DNA from: Neoconidiobolus thromboides FSU 785
Taxonomy: Eukaryota; Entomophthoromycota; Entomophthoromycetes; Entomophthorales; Neoconidiobolaceae
DNA length: 64,000 nucleotides
Assembly: GCA_025603075.1 (NCBI GenBank)
Contig: MU626288.1
Location: forward strand, 86,021 to 150,020
Direction of reading: 5' to 3'
The notes under the pieces are model-generated. The model was not told where the DNA came from. It worked only from the letters and a program-made list of their open reading frames with translations, and searched no databases. A program made the translations under genes and the position numbers. This document shows positions 22,765 through 33,602 of the stretch, piece by piece; the stretch's first letter is position 1, and each line of letters begins with the position of its first letter.

Positions 22765-23849
22765 ATGACTTCCACTAAAGCTTTATTGATTATTAATCTT
22801 AATTTAAATCAAGCTCAATTACAAATTGAGAAACAAAAACTTAATTCTGAATATACTCAAGTCGATATTGAAGTCGATGAACGTATCATTAATTCAGGTA
22901 AATGATTCGCGCTTTATCTTTAGTTATTACCTTGATATTAATATGTTTACTTTAATTAGAGGTCAATTATAATGAAGAATATGATAATGTAACAATTCTC
23001 AGTTTAATTGGCTTAAAAAGTATTAAATTGATCTATAACTATTTAAAAAAAGGTGGAAAAGTGATGATTGATTTCAAAGATAAAGAGAATAATATTAATG
23101 TGGAGAAAGAAATTAAGTTAAATGGGTTTGTGGAAGTTAAATTTGATGAAGGAACAAAGAAGGTAAATTATAAAGAGTATTAATATATATATATTGATTT
23201 TAATATTTCCTTTTTTATTTTAGTATATTGCAGAAAAACCAAATTATATAAAAGTGAATAAATTAAATTTGAAGTCCAAAGCATCTAAGAAAAAATATTT
23301 GTGGGACAAAATGGAAGAGAATGAATTATTAAATGAAGATGAATTAGTTGATGATAAAGATTTTATTAAACCTAATGAAGATAGTTTATGTGGTAAGTTT
23401 AAATGTTTCAATATTTCAATGTTTTTTTGTTTATGATAAATTTATTAAATTTTTTTGTGATGTTATTAATTTGAAGTTAATTTATTAATAAAATTTGATT
23501 ATAATAATTAGCTCCTACTAATAATGGTGAAAAAAAGAAAAAAGCATGTAAAAATTGTACTTGTGGATTAGCTGAATTAGAACAAGAAGAAGAGAAAGAA
23601 AATAATAAAAAGAATTTAGATACATCAAATGTAAAATCAAGCTGTGGTAGTGTAAGTATTCTTTTATATTAATAAAATATTATTCTTTTGGTTTTGATTT
23701 TTATTAAATGTTAATATTCTTTTGATTAGTGTTATCTTGGTGATGCCTTCCGTTGTGCTTCATGTCCTTATTTAGGTATGCCAGCATTTAAGCAAGGTGA
23801 AAAAGTCGAATTAGCTGGTAATATGTTAAATGATGATATTGAAATTTAA
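22765..23849 (+). CDS. DRE2: Anamorsin/Dre2, Fe-S protein of cytosolic iron-sulfur assembly
   Basis: Dre2 takes electrons from NADPH via the diflavin reductase Tah18 and feeds early cytosolic Fe-S assembly. Exons 22765-22897, 22960-23162, 23224-23392, 23512-23651 and 23730-23849 give 254 residues. The N-terminal half is the degenerate methyltransferase-like domain ('[20 protein letters not shown]'). The acidic linker contains '[20 protein letters not shown]'. The C-terminus has both cysteine clusters: '[13 protein letters not shown]', preceded by one more Cys twelve residues upstream, and '[19 protein letters not shown]', i.e. CX2CX7CX2C. The first cluster reads CX12CX2CXC, one residue longer than the CX11 spacing I recall for yeast Dre2; the extra residue is next to a splice junction. 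The gene converges on the amylase with a 57 bp gap. Confidence 0.94.
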
Positions 23850-23906
23850 AATATATAAAATATATAAATACAAATAAATTATATTATTATTATTTATTAT
23901 TATTTA

Positions 23907-24133
23907 TTATAATAATAACTCATTAAATTTAGATAATTCATCAAATTTAATAAATACTGCAATTTTCCTGGATTTAACGTTAAAATATGCTGTACCTGTG
24001 GAGTCTAATTCAACTTCATTTGTAGTATTAAAGATATCAATTAATTTTATATGTTTAAATTTTGAACCAAATGACATTTGTTTAAAGCCATCTTTAGAAT
24101 TAGATAATAAAACAGCAAATAATGAATTATCAC

Positions 24134-24183
<50 letters not shown>

Positions 24184-25610
24184 CTTAACCAACCAATAGT
24201 ATTCGGATGATTGAAATAATCTATTTGTATACCAAAATTATATAATTTTCTTATTAATAATAATTTTTTTAACTCTAATTTAAATCCCTTAAATTTATTA
24301 GGTCCATTAATTATTCCATTATAATCTCCATAAAATAAAGTTGGATAACCTTGATCTCTTAATAAAATTAAACAATAAGCATGTAATTTAAACCAATCTT
24401 GAACCCAAGATTGTAAGGATTGACCTAATTGAGTATCATGATTATCTACAAATGTAACTGCTTGAGTGGGATAATCTTTTACTAATGTATTATCTAATAT
24501 TTTACTTAAATCATACTTTTCAAATTCAATACTTGCTTGATAGAAATTATAATGTAATGATACATCAAATAAATGTATTTTATAGTCAAACTTTTTTATA
24601 AATTCAATTAATACATTTACATCTCCACTCCAATATTCAGCTACAAAAAAAAAGTTCTCATTTCCTTGAATTAACATCTCTTTCATTATGTTTTTAATAA
24701 ATGACAAATGAATATGTTTAGCTGCATCAAATCGAATACCATTTAAATTTAATTGATCTTTCAACCATAAGGTATACTTAATTAATTCAAATTCAACTTC
24801 TGGATGTTTTAAATCTAAATCATTAGCTAATAAATAATCATAATTTCCATATTCTTTATCTACTTCTAATGACCAATATTTATTTTTACCTAAATTAAAA
24901 TTAAAAATAATATTAATAAATAAATTATTAATTTTATTATTTAAATTGATTTTACCTAATATTCTATAAATACCATGTTCCATTGTATCTATATTGACAT
25001 CTGTTCCTGTAAAATGCCAACTTTGAAATTGAAATTTAGAATATTTTCCATCTCTACCTTCAAATGTAAAATTAGTATAACTAGTAATCCACATTTCATT
25101 TGAAATATCTATTAATCGATTATTTGGATCACATTTCTTTACTATAAATTTCTCCTTTTCATCCCCTTGAACTCTATGATTATATACCATATCCGCATAA
25201 ATATCAATATTATATTCCTTTAATTTCTTAGTTAATTTAATCAACTCTTGTTTATTTCCATATTTTGTTTTTATTGTACCCTTTTGATTAAATTCCCCTA
25301 AATCATACATATCATAAATACCATAACCTACATCATTAGTACCTGCTCCTCCTTTACTCACTGGTGGTAACCATAATGCAGAGATCCCATAATGAGATAA
25401 TTCTGGGATATAAGACATTATATTATTATAATGTTGACTATCATTATTTAAATACCATTCAAAACTTTGATATAATACACCATTGATTGGAGTAGAAGTG
25501 GAATGAAAGGTGGAAGTATTATGAGAGAAAGTAGTAATAGGTTGAATATATCGAATTAAAATCAATAAGAAATAAGAAATTAATATCATTGTTATTATTA
25601 TTTGATACAT
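23907..25610 (-). CDS. Alpha-amylase, GH13 (GH13_5-like), signal-anchored
   Basis: Hydrolyses internal alpha-1,4-glucosidic bonds. The frame is open over the whole span, but comparison with the amylase at 43874 shows that 24890-24955 is a 66-bp intron (GTAAAA to TTTAG). Removing it gives 'GIYRILGKNKYWSLEVDKEY', which aligns with 'GIYRILGENKDW', and 545 residues. The N-terminus, 'MYQIIITMILISYFLLILIR', is a signal peptide or signal anchor, so the enzyme enters the secretory route. Catalytic motifs: 'NGIRFDAAKH' (nucleophile), 'FFVAEYWSG' (acid/base Glu) and 'FVDNHDTQ' (third Asp). A run of about 16 Asn near the C-terminus is encoded by (AAT)n (24133-24180) and is probably length-variable. The nearest type is the bacterial-like amylase family that also occurs in fungi. 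Confidence 0.92.
24133..24180. repeat. (TTA/AAT)n trinucleotide repeat inside the amylase gene
   Basis: About 16 tandem TTA units on the + strand, encoding polyasparagine on the reverse strand. Length changes stay in frame. Confidence 0.9.
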
Positions 25611-25651
25611 TTTAAAGAGAGATTAATATACTTTTTATACTTTTTTTAATT

Positions 25652-25699
25652 GATGTATAATTTGATATATAATTTGATATATAATTTGATATATAATTT
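25652..25699. repeat. 12-bp tandem repeat upstream of amylase
   Basis: About four copies of AATTTGATATAT just upstream of the amylase start (reverse-strand gene), inside its presumed promoter. Confidence 0.8.
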
Positions 25700-25867
25700 T
25701 AACTCTTTTTTTAACGTATGTTTCAGTTGATTCTATATTTGAACAGGTTTAATTTATTTTGTAATTAATTTTAAGTCCATTTAGTAATAATATTCTTATA
25801 TCTGATAATTTATTATTTAAATTTAATTATAATAATTATTTAATTGATTTCATTATTTCATTATTTC

Positions 25868-25900
<33 letters not shown>

Positions 25901-26353
25901 TAATCATGTTGATTGTACTTGTTTATTATAATAATTGAAGACTCCCTACTTATTTTTTAAGATATAAAAAGTTTAAAAACATTTGAAAAAAAATTGATTT
26001 GAGTAAAAGTTAAGATATTTAAATAAGAAAATTGATTGAATTGAATTTAGTGAATAATTTAATAGTAATATTCGATTGATTGATTTATTCTATTTAATGA
26101 CTTATTTTTCTTATTAACTATAAATTATAGATTCAAAATAAGATTGAAAATAGTTATTAATTCCATTTAATTTATTAAAATAAGATTTGAAAATATTTAT
26201 AGTTCCATTATTAATTTAACAAAAAATAAATAGAATAAAATTCTTTTGTTATTTCATACAAAAATATCATTAAATTTTATTTATCAAAAATATTAGATTA
26301 TATAAATTACACTTAAATTAATAATATTTCTAATCCCTTTCTTTTACTTCTCT
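25700..26353. other. Amylase promoter side and spacer
   Basis: AT-rich DNA between the amylase start and the 3' side of the Ptc7-like gene. It includes a short (TTTA)n run near 25865-25898. No gene seen. Confidence 0.45.
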
Positions 26354-26414
26354 CCTTACTCCTTATTCCTTATTCCTTATTCCTTATTCCTTATTCCTTA
26401 TTCCTTATTCCTTA
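26354..26414. repeat. (CCTTATT)n heptamer array
   Basis: Seven to eight tandem CCTTATT units, just downstream of the Ptc7-like stop codon and so likely within its 3' UTR. Confidence 0.85.
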
Positions 26415-26467
26415 CTCTTTACCCTTTCTTCCTTGCTCCTTATTATTTCTCCATATCCTCTTTCTAC

Positions 26468-27750
26468 TTATTCATTTTTTTGCACTAATGCTACTAGTAC
26501 TGTAATATCATCTAATTTCCTAATTTAATTAATATGAATATTTGATCTTATATTTTAATTTTACTATCTAAAACTTACCCACCCAATTCCAAATATTGAT
26601 GATATTTCAATAAAGAATTAGACCAAGGCGATAATCTCTTTGGATTTAGTGAATATTTTCTTGCTGTTTCCGCTAATTTATTACTTAATTTACGTATCTT
26701 TAATTGTAGCCAATCCGAATTTTTAATATTAATTAATTGTTTTGTAGTTTCATTTACTGATGAGTAGGTATGAGTATTATGATCAATTTGAAATTGTAAA
26801 AATTCATTTTGAATAATATTAATAGTTTCTTCATCAAACACATTATCAAAATAGCCATCTGTAGCTAATATAATTAAATCATTTTCTTTTAATTCTAATT
26901 CAATTTGATTACAGTCTGATGGCTCATTTTTAATATATCCTTGATTTAATTGATATTCTTTAGGAATAATAGATAATTGGTAAGGGCAATTAAAAAAATG
27001 TTGTTGTTCTTGACTTTTATATATAATTTCACTTCGATTTCGTATTATTAAAAAAGAAGAATCACCTAAATTAACTCCATTAAGTCGACCATTATCTTTA
27101 TTGATTTTTAATATAGAAGCAGTACTACTACCTAATTAATAAAAAATAATAAATAAATAAAAATAATATTTAATATTTAATATTTAATTTATAATAATTT
27201 TAAATTAATAATCTCAATTATTATAAATTCAATTTTTTTCTTTTACTTACCTACTATTTTCTCTTTATTTTTCAATAATCGATTATAAGCTTGTTGTAAT
27301 AATTCTAATGAAGATAATTCCATTTCATTACCAAAACTAGTTCGATTTTGTTGAATAATTTCACTAGCATGATTCATTAAAGACCAAGAAAATTGACTTG
27401 GATCAATCCCTACTTTTTCCCAACTACCAACTCCATCTGCTATTCCTGTAAATTAATTGTAAAAATATTAATAATTTGTAACGAATAAATATCATTAATT
27501 ATTTGATGTTTAAATTGTGATTCTTTATGTATAAGAAAGAAAATAATTTTTTATTAAATTTACCTAAATATTGATTCTTAACTGTTGAATTTAAAAAAAA
27601 GGCATCTTCTCCAGAATCTACTTTAGCTACCTTTTTAGCTTGTAATGGTGTTATAGAAGGTAATTTATATATCGGTAAACTATGTTGAATATTAACTCTT
27701 CGATATTTTGGTAACCAGTTTGCTGAAGTAATAATTTTATATTGATTCAT
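26468..27750 (-). CDS. PTC7: PP2C phosphatase, Ptc7-like (mitochondrial type)
   Basis: Metal-dependent Ser/Thr phosphatase. Ptc7 in yeast is mitochondrial and acts on coenzyme Q biosynthesis. Exons (reverse) 27750-27564, 27445-27251, 27131-26579 and 26519-26468 give 328 residues. Motifs: 'KVDSGEDAFFLNS' (the GEDA form is typical of Ptc7), 'GIADGVGSWEKVGIDPSQFS' (metal Asp and Ptc7-type GSW), 'LIILATDGYFDNV' (metal-binding DG) and the final 'KLDDITVLVALV'. The short last exon (52 nt) supplies the DD motif and is needed for activity. The N-terminus, 'MNQYKIITSANWLPKYRRVN', is basic and compatible with mitochondrial import; that localisation is inferred. The symbol rests on motif similarity. Confidence 0.88.
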
Positions 27751-28253
27751 TAAATTTCTAGCAATTCTTAAAGTGAATATTGTAAATGAGAAAAGAAATT
27801 AGTTATTGATTATTGTATTCCTTTTTAAAAATACTCAAGCTTTTTTTTTCATTTTTAAATAAAAATTTTCATGGTGCATGATTTGGTAACTTCAAAATTA
27901 CTGATTCTTTTTTCAACTTATTTTAAAAAAATTACTAAAATAATCGAATGCGTTTCAAAATTAAGCTCAGAGCTCAGCTTAGTTTATATTTAATTAAGCT
28001 ATTTATTTATTTACTTTTTATTAAAGGAATATTATAATAATAAAATAGTATTTTGTTCATTTATAATAAAAACACTCTGGTTTTTTTATTTATAATAATA
28101 ATTTCAATCTTTTTTTCTTTTTAATTAAAAGTAATCAATAAATATTCAATAAAGCCAAAATAATATATAATAATAATAAATCTTAATTTTATTTCTCCAT
28201 AATATATAAAATGCTCTTTTCTTTTTATTTTCTTTTTCTTTAAATTCTTTTCT
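27751..28253. other. Spacer between PTC7-like and CIA2 genes
   Basis: AT-rich promoter side of the Ptc7-like gene and 3' side of the CIA2 gene, both on the reverse strand. Nothing further recognised. Confidence 0.45.
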
Positions 28254-28840
28254 TTAATCTGAAGTAGTTGATAAACACTGATTTACTACTTCCAATAAAC
28301 TTTGATTTTCTAATGCAGCTGATACTCTTTCTTTATCATTTAATTGTTTGTTTACTATTTTTAAACTATTAAACAAAATCATGTTAAAATAAATAAAAAA
28401 GTTTACCAGCTAATTCTGACTGATGAGTACCTTCTCTAACGGTAATATCAATCTAATATAAAAAAATTTAACTTTTAAATCTTCAATCAATTAATTATTT
28501 TACTTACCTTAAACCTAGGAGGTAAACTCCTTAATAATCTCACTCTAATACATAAACCAATTAAAGTAGCCATAGAACAATGAGGAATTGTAGGAGTAAA
28601 TTGAACATGAACTTTATTTTTAATATCATTAATAAAAATATGATCTTTTTGAATCACATTTAATTGTTCTAAAGTCAATGGATGTTCTGGATCATTAATA
28701 TTCTTAATTAAATCAAATATCTCTAAGGAATCAAATTCATCTCGAATATTTTCATCAAATGCTTCTTGACCTAACTCTCGACTGATAGATGTGGTATTAT
28801 AAATTATTGGATTCGCGTTGACTAATTTACTACTACCCAT
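28254..28840 (-). CDS. CIA2: MIP18/FAM96 family protein, cytosolic Fe-S targeting (Cia2)
   Basis: A subunit of the CIA targeting complex (with Cia1 and Met18) that inserts Fe-S clusters into cytosolic and nuclear apoproteins. Exons (reverse) 28840-28508, 28452-28407 and 28354-28254 give 159 residues, the usual length. Visible hallmarks: '[20 protein letters not shown]' (the DPE core), '[20 protein letters not shown]' with the reactive Cys, '[20 protein letters not shown]', and the C-terminus '[17 protein letters not shown]'. The 46-nt middle exon is fixed by this conserved stretch. It is divergent from the first B12D-like gene, sharing a 318 bp promoter region, and is 4.4 kb from DRE2, another CIA component. 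Confidence 0.92.
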
Positions 28841-29158
28841 ATTTTTTGTAAGTTTTAATGAAAATCAATTTTTAATCTTAACTTTTATTCTTTCAAATTT
28901 TCCTTAGTCTGCATAATTTGTTATCTTTTTTCGAAAAGGCATAAATTGCATCTTTAACTATTATAATTTTGCAATCGAAAGACTTATGATCTAAACTTAA
29001 ATTTGATCTCATACTTACAATTGAATCACTAATTTTGAAATAATGATAAAAAATGACGCTCAAATTTGTATAATAGGTAGATAATAAGTATATAAACCCC
29101 CTATCATCTCCTTAAAATAATAAAACTATAATTAACTTAACTAAAAATCAATTCAAAT
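28841..29158. promoter_or_regulatory. Shared divergent promoter region, CIA2 / B12D-like gene 1
   Basis: 318 bp between two divergent start codons. On the + strand a TATA box GTATATAAA (29088-29096) lies 63 bp before the B12D-like ATG. No TATA box is evident on the CIA2 side. Confidence 0.55.
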
Positions 29159-29416
29159 ATGGTACTTCGTAAAGCAACTTCCTTACTTCATTGGAGAATG
29201 GATCCTGAAATTTTTCCATTAGCTGCAATTCTAGGTGGAATTGGAGCCATTGCTGGTTATACTATGTATCGAAAAAAAGAACAACATACAAATCAACATG
29301 ATGTTATTGATGGTGAATTGAAAACAAATGGGCGATTAAGAACGCATATGAAAGCTAATATTGAGCCCTCCGAGTTAAAAAATCTGGATCATATTCATGG
29401 TGGAAAGAAAGAGTAG
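29159..29416 (+). CDS. B12D/NDUFA4-like small membrane protein 1
   Basis: 85 residues. A short basic N-terminus, 'MVLRKATSLLHWRMDPEIFP', is followed by one membrane helix, 'LAAILGGIGAIAGYTMYRK', and a polar tail. The P-E-[IV]-[FY]-P-L motif before a Gly-rich helix is the B12D / NDUFA4 (MLRQ) pattern. These are single-span proteins of the mitochondrial inner membrane, and location in the respiratory chain is inferred from that. It is the most diverged intact member of the tandem array that follows. Intronless. Confidence 0.75.
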   Translation: MVLRKATSLLHWRMDPEIFPLAAILGGIGAIAGYTMYRKKEQHTNQHDVIDGELKTNGRLRTHMKANIEPSELKNLDHIHGGKKE

Positions 29417-29659
29417 ATGTAGAAGGAAAAATGAGATATAATAAATTTGTGTATTTTTTTAGTCTGGTTTTATCGTTTTAATTTTCTGATTTTTAATTTC
29501 CTTAATTTTTTTTTGAAATTCAGTTGATTTAGCCTTTTACAATCAATCAACATTATAATCAAGATGATTTTAACCATTTAACTATAGCTATTCAGCAATG
29601 ATAACAATATCATAATATATAAAATAATTAATGATAGCAAGAAAATTAAAAAATAACTT

Positions 29660-29877
29660 ATTAAATTTAAACCGATCAAAGCAAAGCCTTTTAATCCCTT
29701 TAAAAAATTAAACCCACTATTTACTACCTACTGGTGCTGATATTGGGTGTAGTTGAAACTATTATTGGGTATATATTATATGTAAAGACTAAGCAATATA
29801 TCTGTAGTAGGAAAATAGAAAGAGAGAGGAAGGAGTTGAATTTGGAAGACGGAACTAAGTTAGAAAAAAAGAATTGA
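29660..29877 (+). pseudogene. Decayed B12D-like gene
   Basis: Fragments of the paralogue are legible in different frames: 'LNRSKQSLLIPLKN' near 29668, then 'TIYYLLVLILGVVETIIGYI' and 'LNLEDGTKLEKKN' to TGA at 29875. The initiator ATG is not recognisable and at least one frameshift separates the halves. Confidence 0.75.
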
Positions 29878-30125
29878 TGAGGTTAAAGGGAATAATTAAC
29901 ATTGAGTATGATAATGATAAGAAATAAACCTTATTTATTACTTTTTCCTTAATGCATTTTCGTTTTCGGAATTTAGGAACAATTAAACTGCTGGTGGAGC
30001 TTTAATGTTTTTGACTTTTTATGATTGAATCATTAATGCTAATATTCTATAAGCTTTAGTTCCTAAGTTACAGTTATTTAATAATGATAGTATAATGATA
30101 GTAGGCTCATATAGTGATAATTATA

Positions 30126-30134
30126 GTATATAAA
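30126..30134 (+). promoter_or_regulatory. TATA box of B12D-like pseudogene at 30180
   Basis: GTATATAAA, 54 bp before the ATG. The promoter is better preserved than the coding frame. Confidence 0.55.
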
Positions 30135-30179
30135 AAATGAATTGATAATATAAAATAAATAAATTAGTAAGTCCATAAA

Positions 30180-30441
30180 ATGTATCTAAACCGAGTAAGG
30201 TCTTTATTTCATTTTAAAGTTGACTCAAATCCACCCATTAATAACAGTATTAAGCATTGTTGAGGTTGGTAATGTTTGTGCTCTTTATAGAGGAGACCAG
30301 ACCTTTAACTATAATAAGAAAATGGATAAGGAAGAATTAAGATTAGATGACAGAAACAAAAAAGAAGTGAAAGTGAAAGTGAAATCTGAGGAATTAAACA
30401 ACTTAAGTGAGGCTATTGATGTTAGTAGTGATCATAAATAA
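30180..30441 (+). pseudogene. B12D-like gene with frameshift
   Basis: The ATG opens 'MYLNRVRSLFHFKVD' in one frame and then hits a stop. From about 30217 the paralogous sequence continues in another frame as 'IHPLITVLSIVEVGNVCALY' and 'KEVKVKVKSEELNNLSEAI' to TAA at 30439. A single small indel near 30215-30220 explains the loss. The remainder of the frame is intact, so the event looks recent. Confidence 0.8.
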
Positions 30442-30608
30442 GTTTAATAAGTTTCTCTCGTTTTTTATGAATTGTTTGAAGATTAATTTTAGATATTTTT
30501 AACTTGATCTTTTATCATCTATATCATTAGTATGATTAAACTTTAAGCTCTTAACTGGTGATTAAACAATGATATAACAATGATAAGAAGCTTGCCTAGT
30601 CAAATCAC

Positions 30609-30618
30609 GATATATAAA
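30609..30618 (+). promoter_or_regulatory. TATA box of B12D-like gene 2
   Basis: GATATATAAA, 58 bp before the ATG at 30667. Confidence 0.55.
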
Positions 30619-30666
30619 GAAGTAAACAATGATGAAGTCAAAGTAGAAAATAAAATAAATAATTGA

Positions 30667-30930
30667 ATGTTTTTAAATCGAGCCAAATCTTTATTACATC
30701 TAAACATTGAGCCACAAATTTATCCTTTAATAATGATTGTAGGCGCTGGTTGTACTGTTGCAGGGTATACTATCTTTAAAGAGTCAAAGCGATATATTAG
30801 TGATAAGCATAGAGATATGACTGTACTAAATTCAGGTGGTAGACATAAAGAAGAAATCAAAGTTCATGTCAGTCCAGAAAAGTTAGATCATTTACAAGGA
30901 ATTATTGAAAGTGAGAAGAAGTCGAAATAA
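30667..30930 (+). CDS. B12D/NDUFA4-like small membrane protein 2
   Basis: 87 residues: 'MFLNRAKSLLHLNIEPQIYP', membrane helix 'LIMIVGAGCTVAGYTIFK', then a polar tail with 'GGRHKEEIKVHVSPEKLDHL'. It is close to gene 3 at 31225 throughout, so the two are a recent tandem duplication. The tail motif GGRHKEE is shared within the array and may contact a partner. Intronless. Confidence 0.78.
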   Translation: MFLNRAKSLLHLNIEPQIYPLIMIVGAGCTVAGYTIFKESKRYISDKHRDMTVLNSGGRHKEEIKVHVSPEKLDHLQGIIESEKKSK

Positions 30931-31172
30931 ATATTAATATTTTTAACCTTTCTTAGCTTTGAAGTTTTAAATAGTCAATTTTGCAGATTATAAATTTATC
31001 AAATCTTTTTATAAACAGTTATCATTTTAAATTTGCCCAAAAAATGTCAATTATTTATAAAAAGATTTGACATTATTTTGAAACTTATTACGTTTGTTAA
31101 TTTGATTTCTAGGTATGGTTAATTTACTAAAATGACATAAAAATGACAAGGAGTTTATATGCTAAACTATAG

Positions 31173-31180
31173 TATAAAAA
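31173..31180 (+). promoter_or_regulatory. TATA box of B12D-like gene 3
   Basis: TATAAAAA, 45 bp before the ATG at 31225. It lies downstream of an upstream in-frame ATG (31159), which argues that the later ATG is the real start. Confidence 0.55.
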
Positions 31181-31224
31181 AGAGACATTATGATAGTAAA
31201 AGAATAAAAGAAAAATCTTTAAAA

Positions 31225-31494
31225 ATGTTTTTAAACCGAGCAAGATCTTTATTACACTTGAAAATTGAGCCAGAAGTTTACCCTTTGGTAGCGATTGTAG
31301 GCGTTGCTGCTACTATTGGTGGTTATACTGTTTATAAAGAATCAAGACGATATATTAATAATCAACAAATAAATAAAAATATATTATACTCAGGTGGTAG
31401 ACATAAAGAGGAGGTCACAGCTCATGTTAATCCAGAAAAGTTGGACCATTTACAAGGAATTATTGAGAGTGAAAGTGAACACAAGTCAAAATAA
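31225..31494 (+). CDS. B12D/NDUFA4-like small membrane protein 3
   Basis: 89 residues: 'MFLNRARSLLHLKIEPEVYP', helix 'LVAIVGVAATIGGYTVYK', tail 'GGRHKEEVTAHVNPEKLDHL'. The frame is open upstream to an ATG at 31159, but family alignment begins at 31225 and a TATA box (31173) lies between the two, so the shorter start is chosen. Near-identical in layout to gene 2. Confidence 0.78.
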   Translation: MFLNRARSLLHLKIEPEVYPLVAIVGVAATIGGYTVYKESRRYINNQQINKNILYSGGRHKEEVTAHVNPEKLDHLQGIIESESEHKSK

Positions 31495-31703
31495 ATTTGT
31501 ATTTTTTATTTTATTTTTGATTAGCTTTTATGATTAGTTTTCTATGCTTTTATACTTCAAGTCACTGTTATAGATTCAACCTCTAAGCTCTTATTTATAA
31601 TTACTCAATAGTAGCAAAATAATCATAGTAAGCTTATATACTAATATTTATAATATATAAAAAAGAAACAAGGCTAGAGATCAAAGATAAAATAAATATT
31701 AAG

Positions 31704-31897
31704 ATGATCTTAAAGCAAAATCTTTACTGTATAAAAAAATCCAACCAGAAGTTTATTCATTTGTATTGTTATTAGGTATTATCGGGCCTATTTCTGCATA
31801 AATTCTACATATAAAGGTGAAAGAACATGATGATAGCAATGTGGATGAAAAGGAATTAAGTTTAGAAGGGGAAAATAGAAGGATAAAAAATGAATAG
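31704..31897 (+). pseudogene. B12D-like gene with frameshift and stop
   Basis: The ATG at 31704 is out of frame with the body, which reads 'KAKSLLYKKIQPEVYSFVLL' and 'LGIIGPISA', then TAA, then 'ILHIKVKEHDDSNVDEKELS' to TAG. One frameshift near the start and one internal stop disable it. Confidence 0.75.
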
Positions 31898-32707
31898 CAA
31901 ATTTAAAAGAAATTGTTAAAATTGAGAGTAAATGGAAGTAAGTTTAATAAATATTTCAACTTTTTTGTTTTTTATATAGTTATTGAAATTTATATCTAAA
32001 AATAAAATTGTGATCATTTTTAAACTAAATTTATAGTATACAATATAGAATAAATAATATTTATATAAATAGTTTACCATTATTACTACTATAACATTAT
32101 TTATATTGTAGTGAAAAATAAAAAATCATTGTTAGTTATTTTGTCTTTCTTTTTTGTCTAAAAAATAAACTACTAATATCAATAATAACAATGATAATGA
32201 TATAACGCTATTAATATAAATAAGTATTGATTCAACGATAAATTATTATTAGGGTTAGTGCTATTGTTGTTATCAATATATGATACAGTGCTTAAAAAGT
32301 ATTCTATTTTGATAGCATACTTTTGTTAATATAATAACAATAATTTATTTTTATTATTTATTATTTATTATTATTTATTATTATTTATTATTTATTATTT
32401 ATTATTTATTATTTATTATTTATTTTATCATTATTGTTATGAACCAATGTAGCAGTCATCTCAACATCAATCTCAAAATGATAATATTATTTTAATAATA
32501 CAATTAATCAAAACTAAAATGATGTATAATAAAACAATAATAAAATAATGGCAAAGTATTATTGCTGATACTGGTTTTGTTGCTAATTTATTATATTGAC
32601 AAAAATAATCATATTACTTGCTATTATAATGAGATGTTAACAAAATAGCAAAATAAAATAGTAATTATAACACTTTACCATTGTTATTCTAACTATTATA
32701 GTATAAG
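31898..32707. other. Intergenic with AT repeats
   Basis: AT-rich stretch including a dense (TTATTA/TTTA)n block at 32349-32424. No coding pattern. Confidence 0.45.
32349..32424. repeat. (TTATT/TTTA)n low-complexity array
   Basis: About 75 bp made only of TTATTA and TTTATT units. Confidence 0.8.
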
Positions 32708-32815
32708 ATATGGAGATATTTTTTTAATTTCATTACTTTTCCCATCTTTTGAGCGCTATTTGAGTGGAAAGATTATTTAGTAAAATTCTTAGATAAAAAA
32801 ATACATTCCCATACA
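32708..32815 (+). mobile_element. MITE copy 11
   Basis: Forward copy: ATATGGAGATATTTTTTTAA, CATTACTTTTCCCATCTTTT, GAGCGCTATTTGAGTGGAAA, ending TACATTCCCATAC. Confidence 0.9.
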
Positions 32816-33514
32816 TTATTATCAATATAATACAAATAATAAGTTGTTATTATTGAAATTTATTAGATTATTAGAATTATAATAAAAAGAATTTTAGATA
32901 TCTTAAGGTTCGATAGATAATCATAGGAAATAACCGAACCATGATGTCATACTTGATCGACTTTTATGAATAGAAATAAAAATAAAAGTTCGGGAAATTA
33001 AAAATGGCGCCAATATTGAAGATGTGTTTTAAAAGTTATCAGGAAATTGTCCAACTTTTGTATTATATATAAAATAATCAAGAAAATAAAGTATATCAAG
33101 ACATTTTAATTATCTATATAGCTTGTTAAAGTTTAAGATTAGGGGTTGTTTACAGGTTGAAATTAAGGATTAAAGTTAACAAATTCACTTCAAATGATAT
33201 ATTAAAATTGTGTCTAAATGCTTTAAACTATATGCAGTAATTTATTTCTAGTCTTAAAAGAGTAAATGGGATAATTTTAAAATGGAATTCTATTTAGTAA
33301 AAATCAAGTCATAAGTAATATATTTCACTAATTTAAAAATAGATTCATCTGTCAAAATTTGAATTGATTCAAAAAAAATATTAAAGATTGCGCAGATAAA
33401 TTGGGATTTTCCTGTCAATTCTAAAAAATTGAAAAGCTGAGTTAATAATGGTCTGATTTTTATCTAAGATCCATCCGAAGAATGGATTTTAAAAACTTAT
33501 AATTAGTCATCTTT
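32816..33514. other. Intergenic, nothing recognised
   Basis: About 700 bp of AT-rich DNA between two MITE copies. No ORF with family features on either strand. Confidence 0.4.
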
Positions 33515-33602
33515 TTTTATTGAAGAACATTACTGCTAATTTTTCCACTTAATAATGCTTAAAAAAATGAACAAATAATAGAACCAAAAAATAGATTCCT
33601 AA
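33515..33602 (-). mobile_element. MITE copy 12 (degenerate)
   Basis: Reverse copy, core readable as ATTACTGCTAATTTTTCCAC, TTAATAATGCTTAAAAAAAT, GAACCAAAAAATAGATTCCT. Its outer right half is eroded. Confidence 0.72.

Noticed and set aside
31159-31224. Upstream ATG extending B12D-like gene 3 by 22 residues
   Set aside because: A TATA box at 31173 lies downstream of it and the family alignment begins at 31225.
32349-32424. TTATT-rich array as a possible replication origin or centromere signal
   Set aside because: Similar AT runs occur throughout the window; nothing beyond base composition supports such a role.
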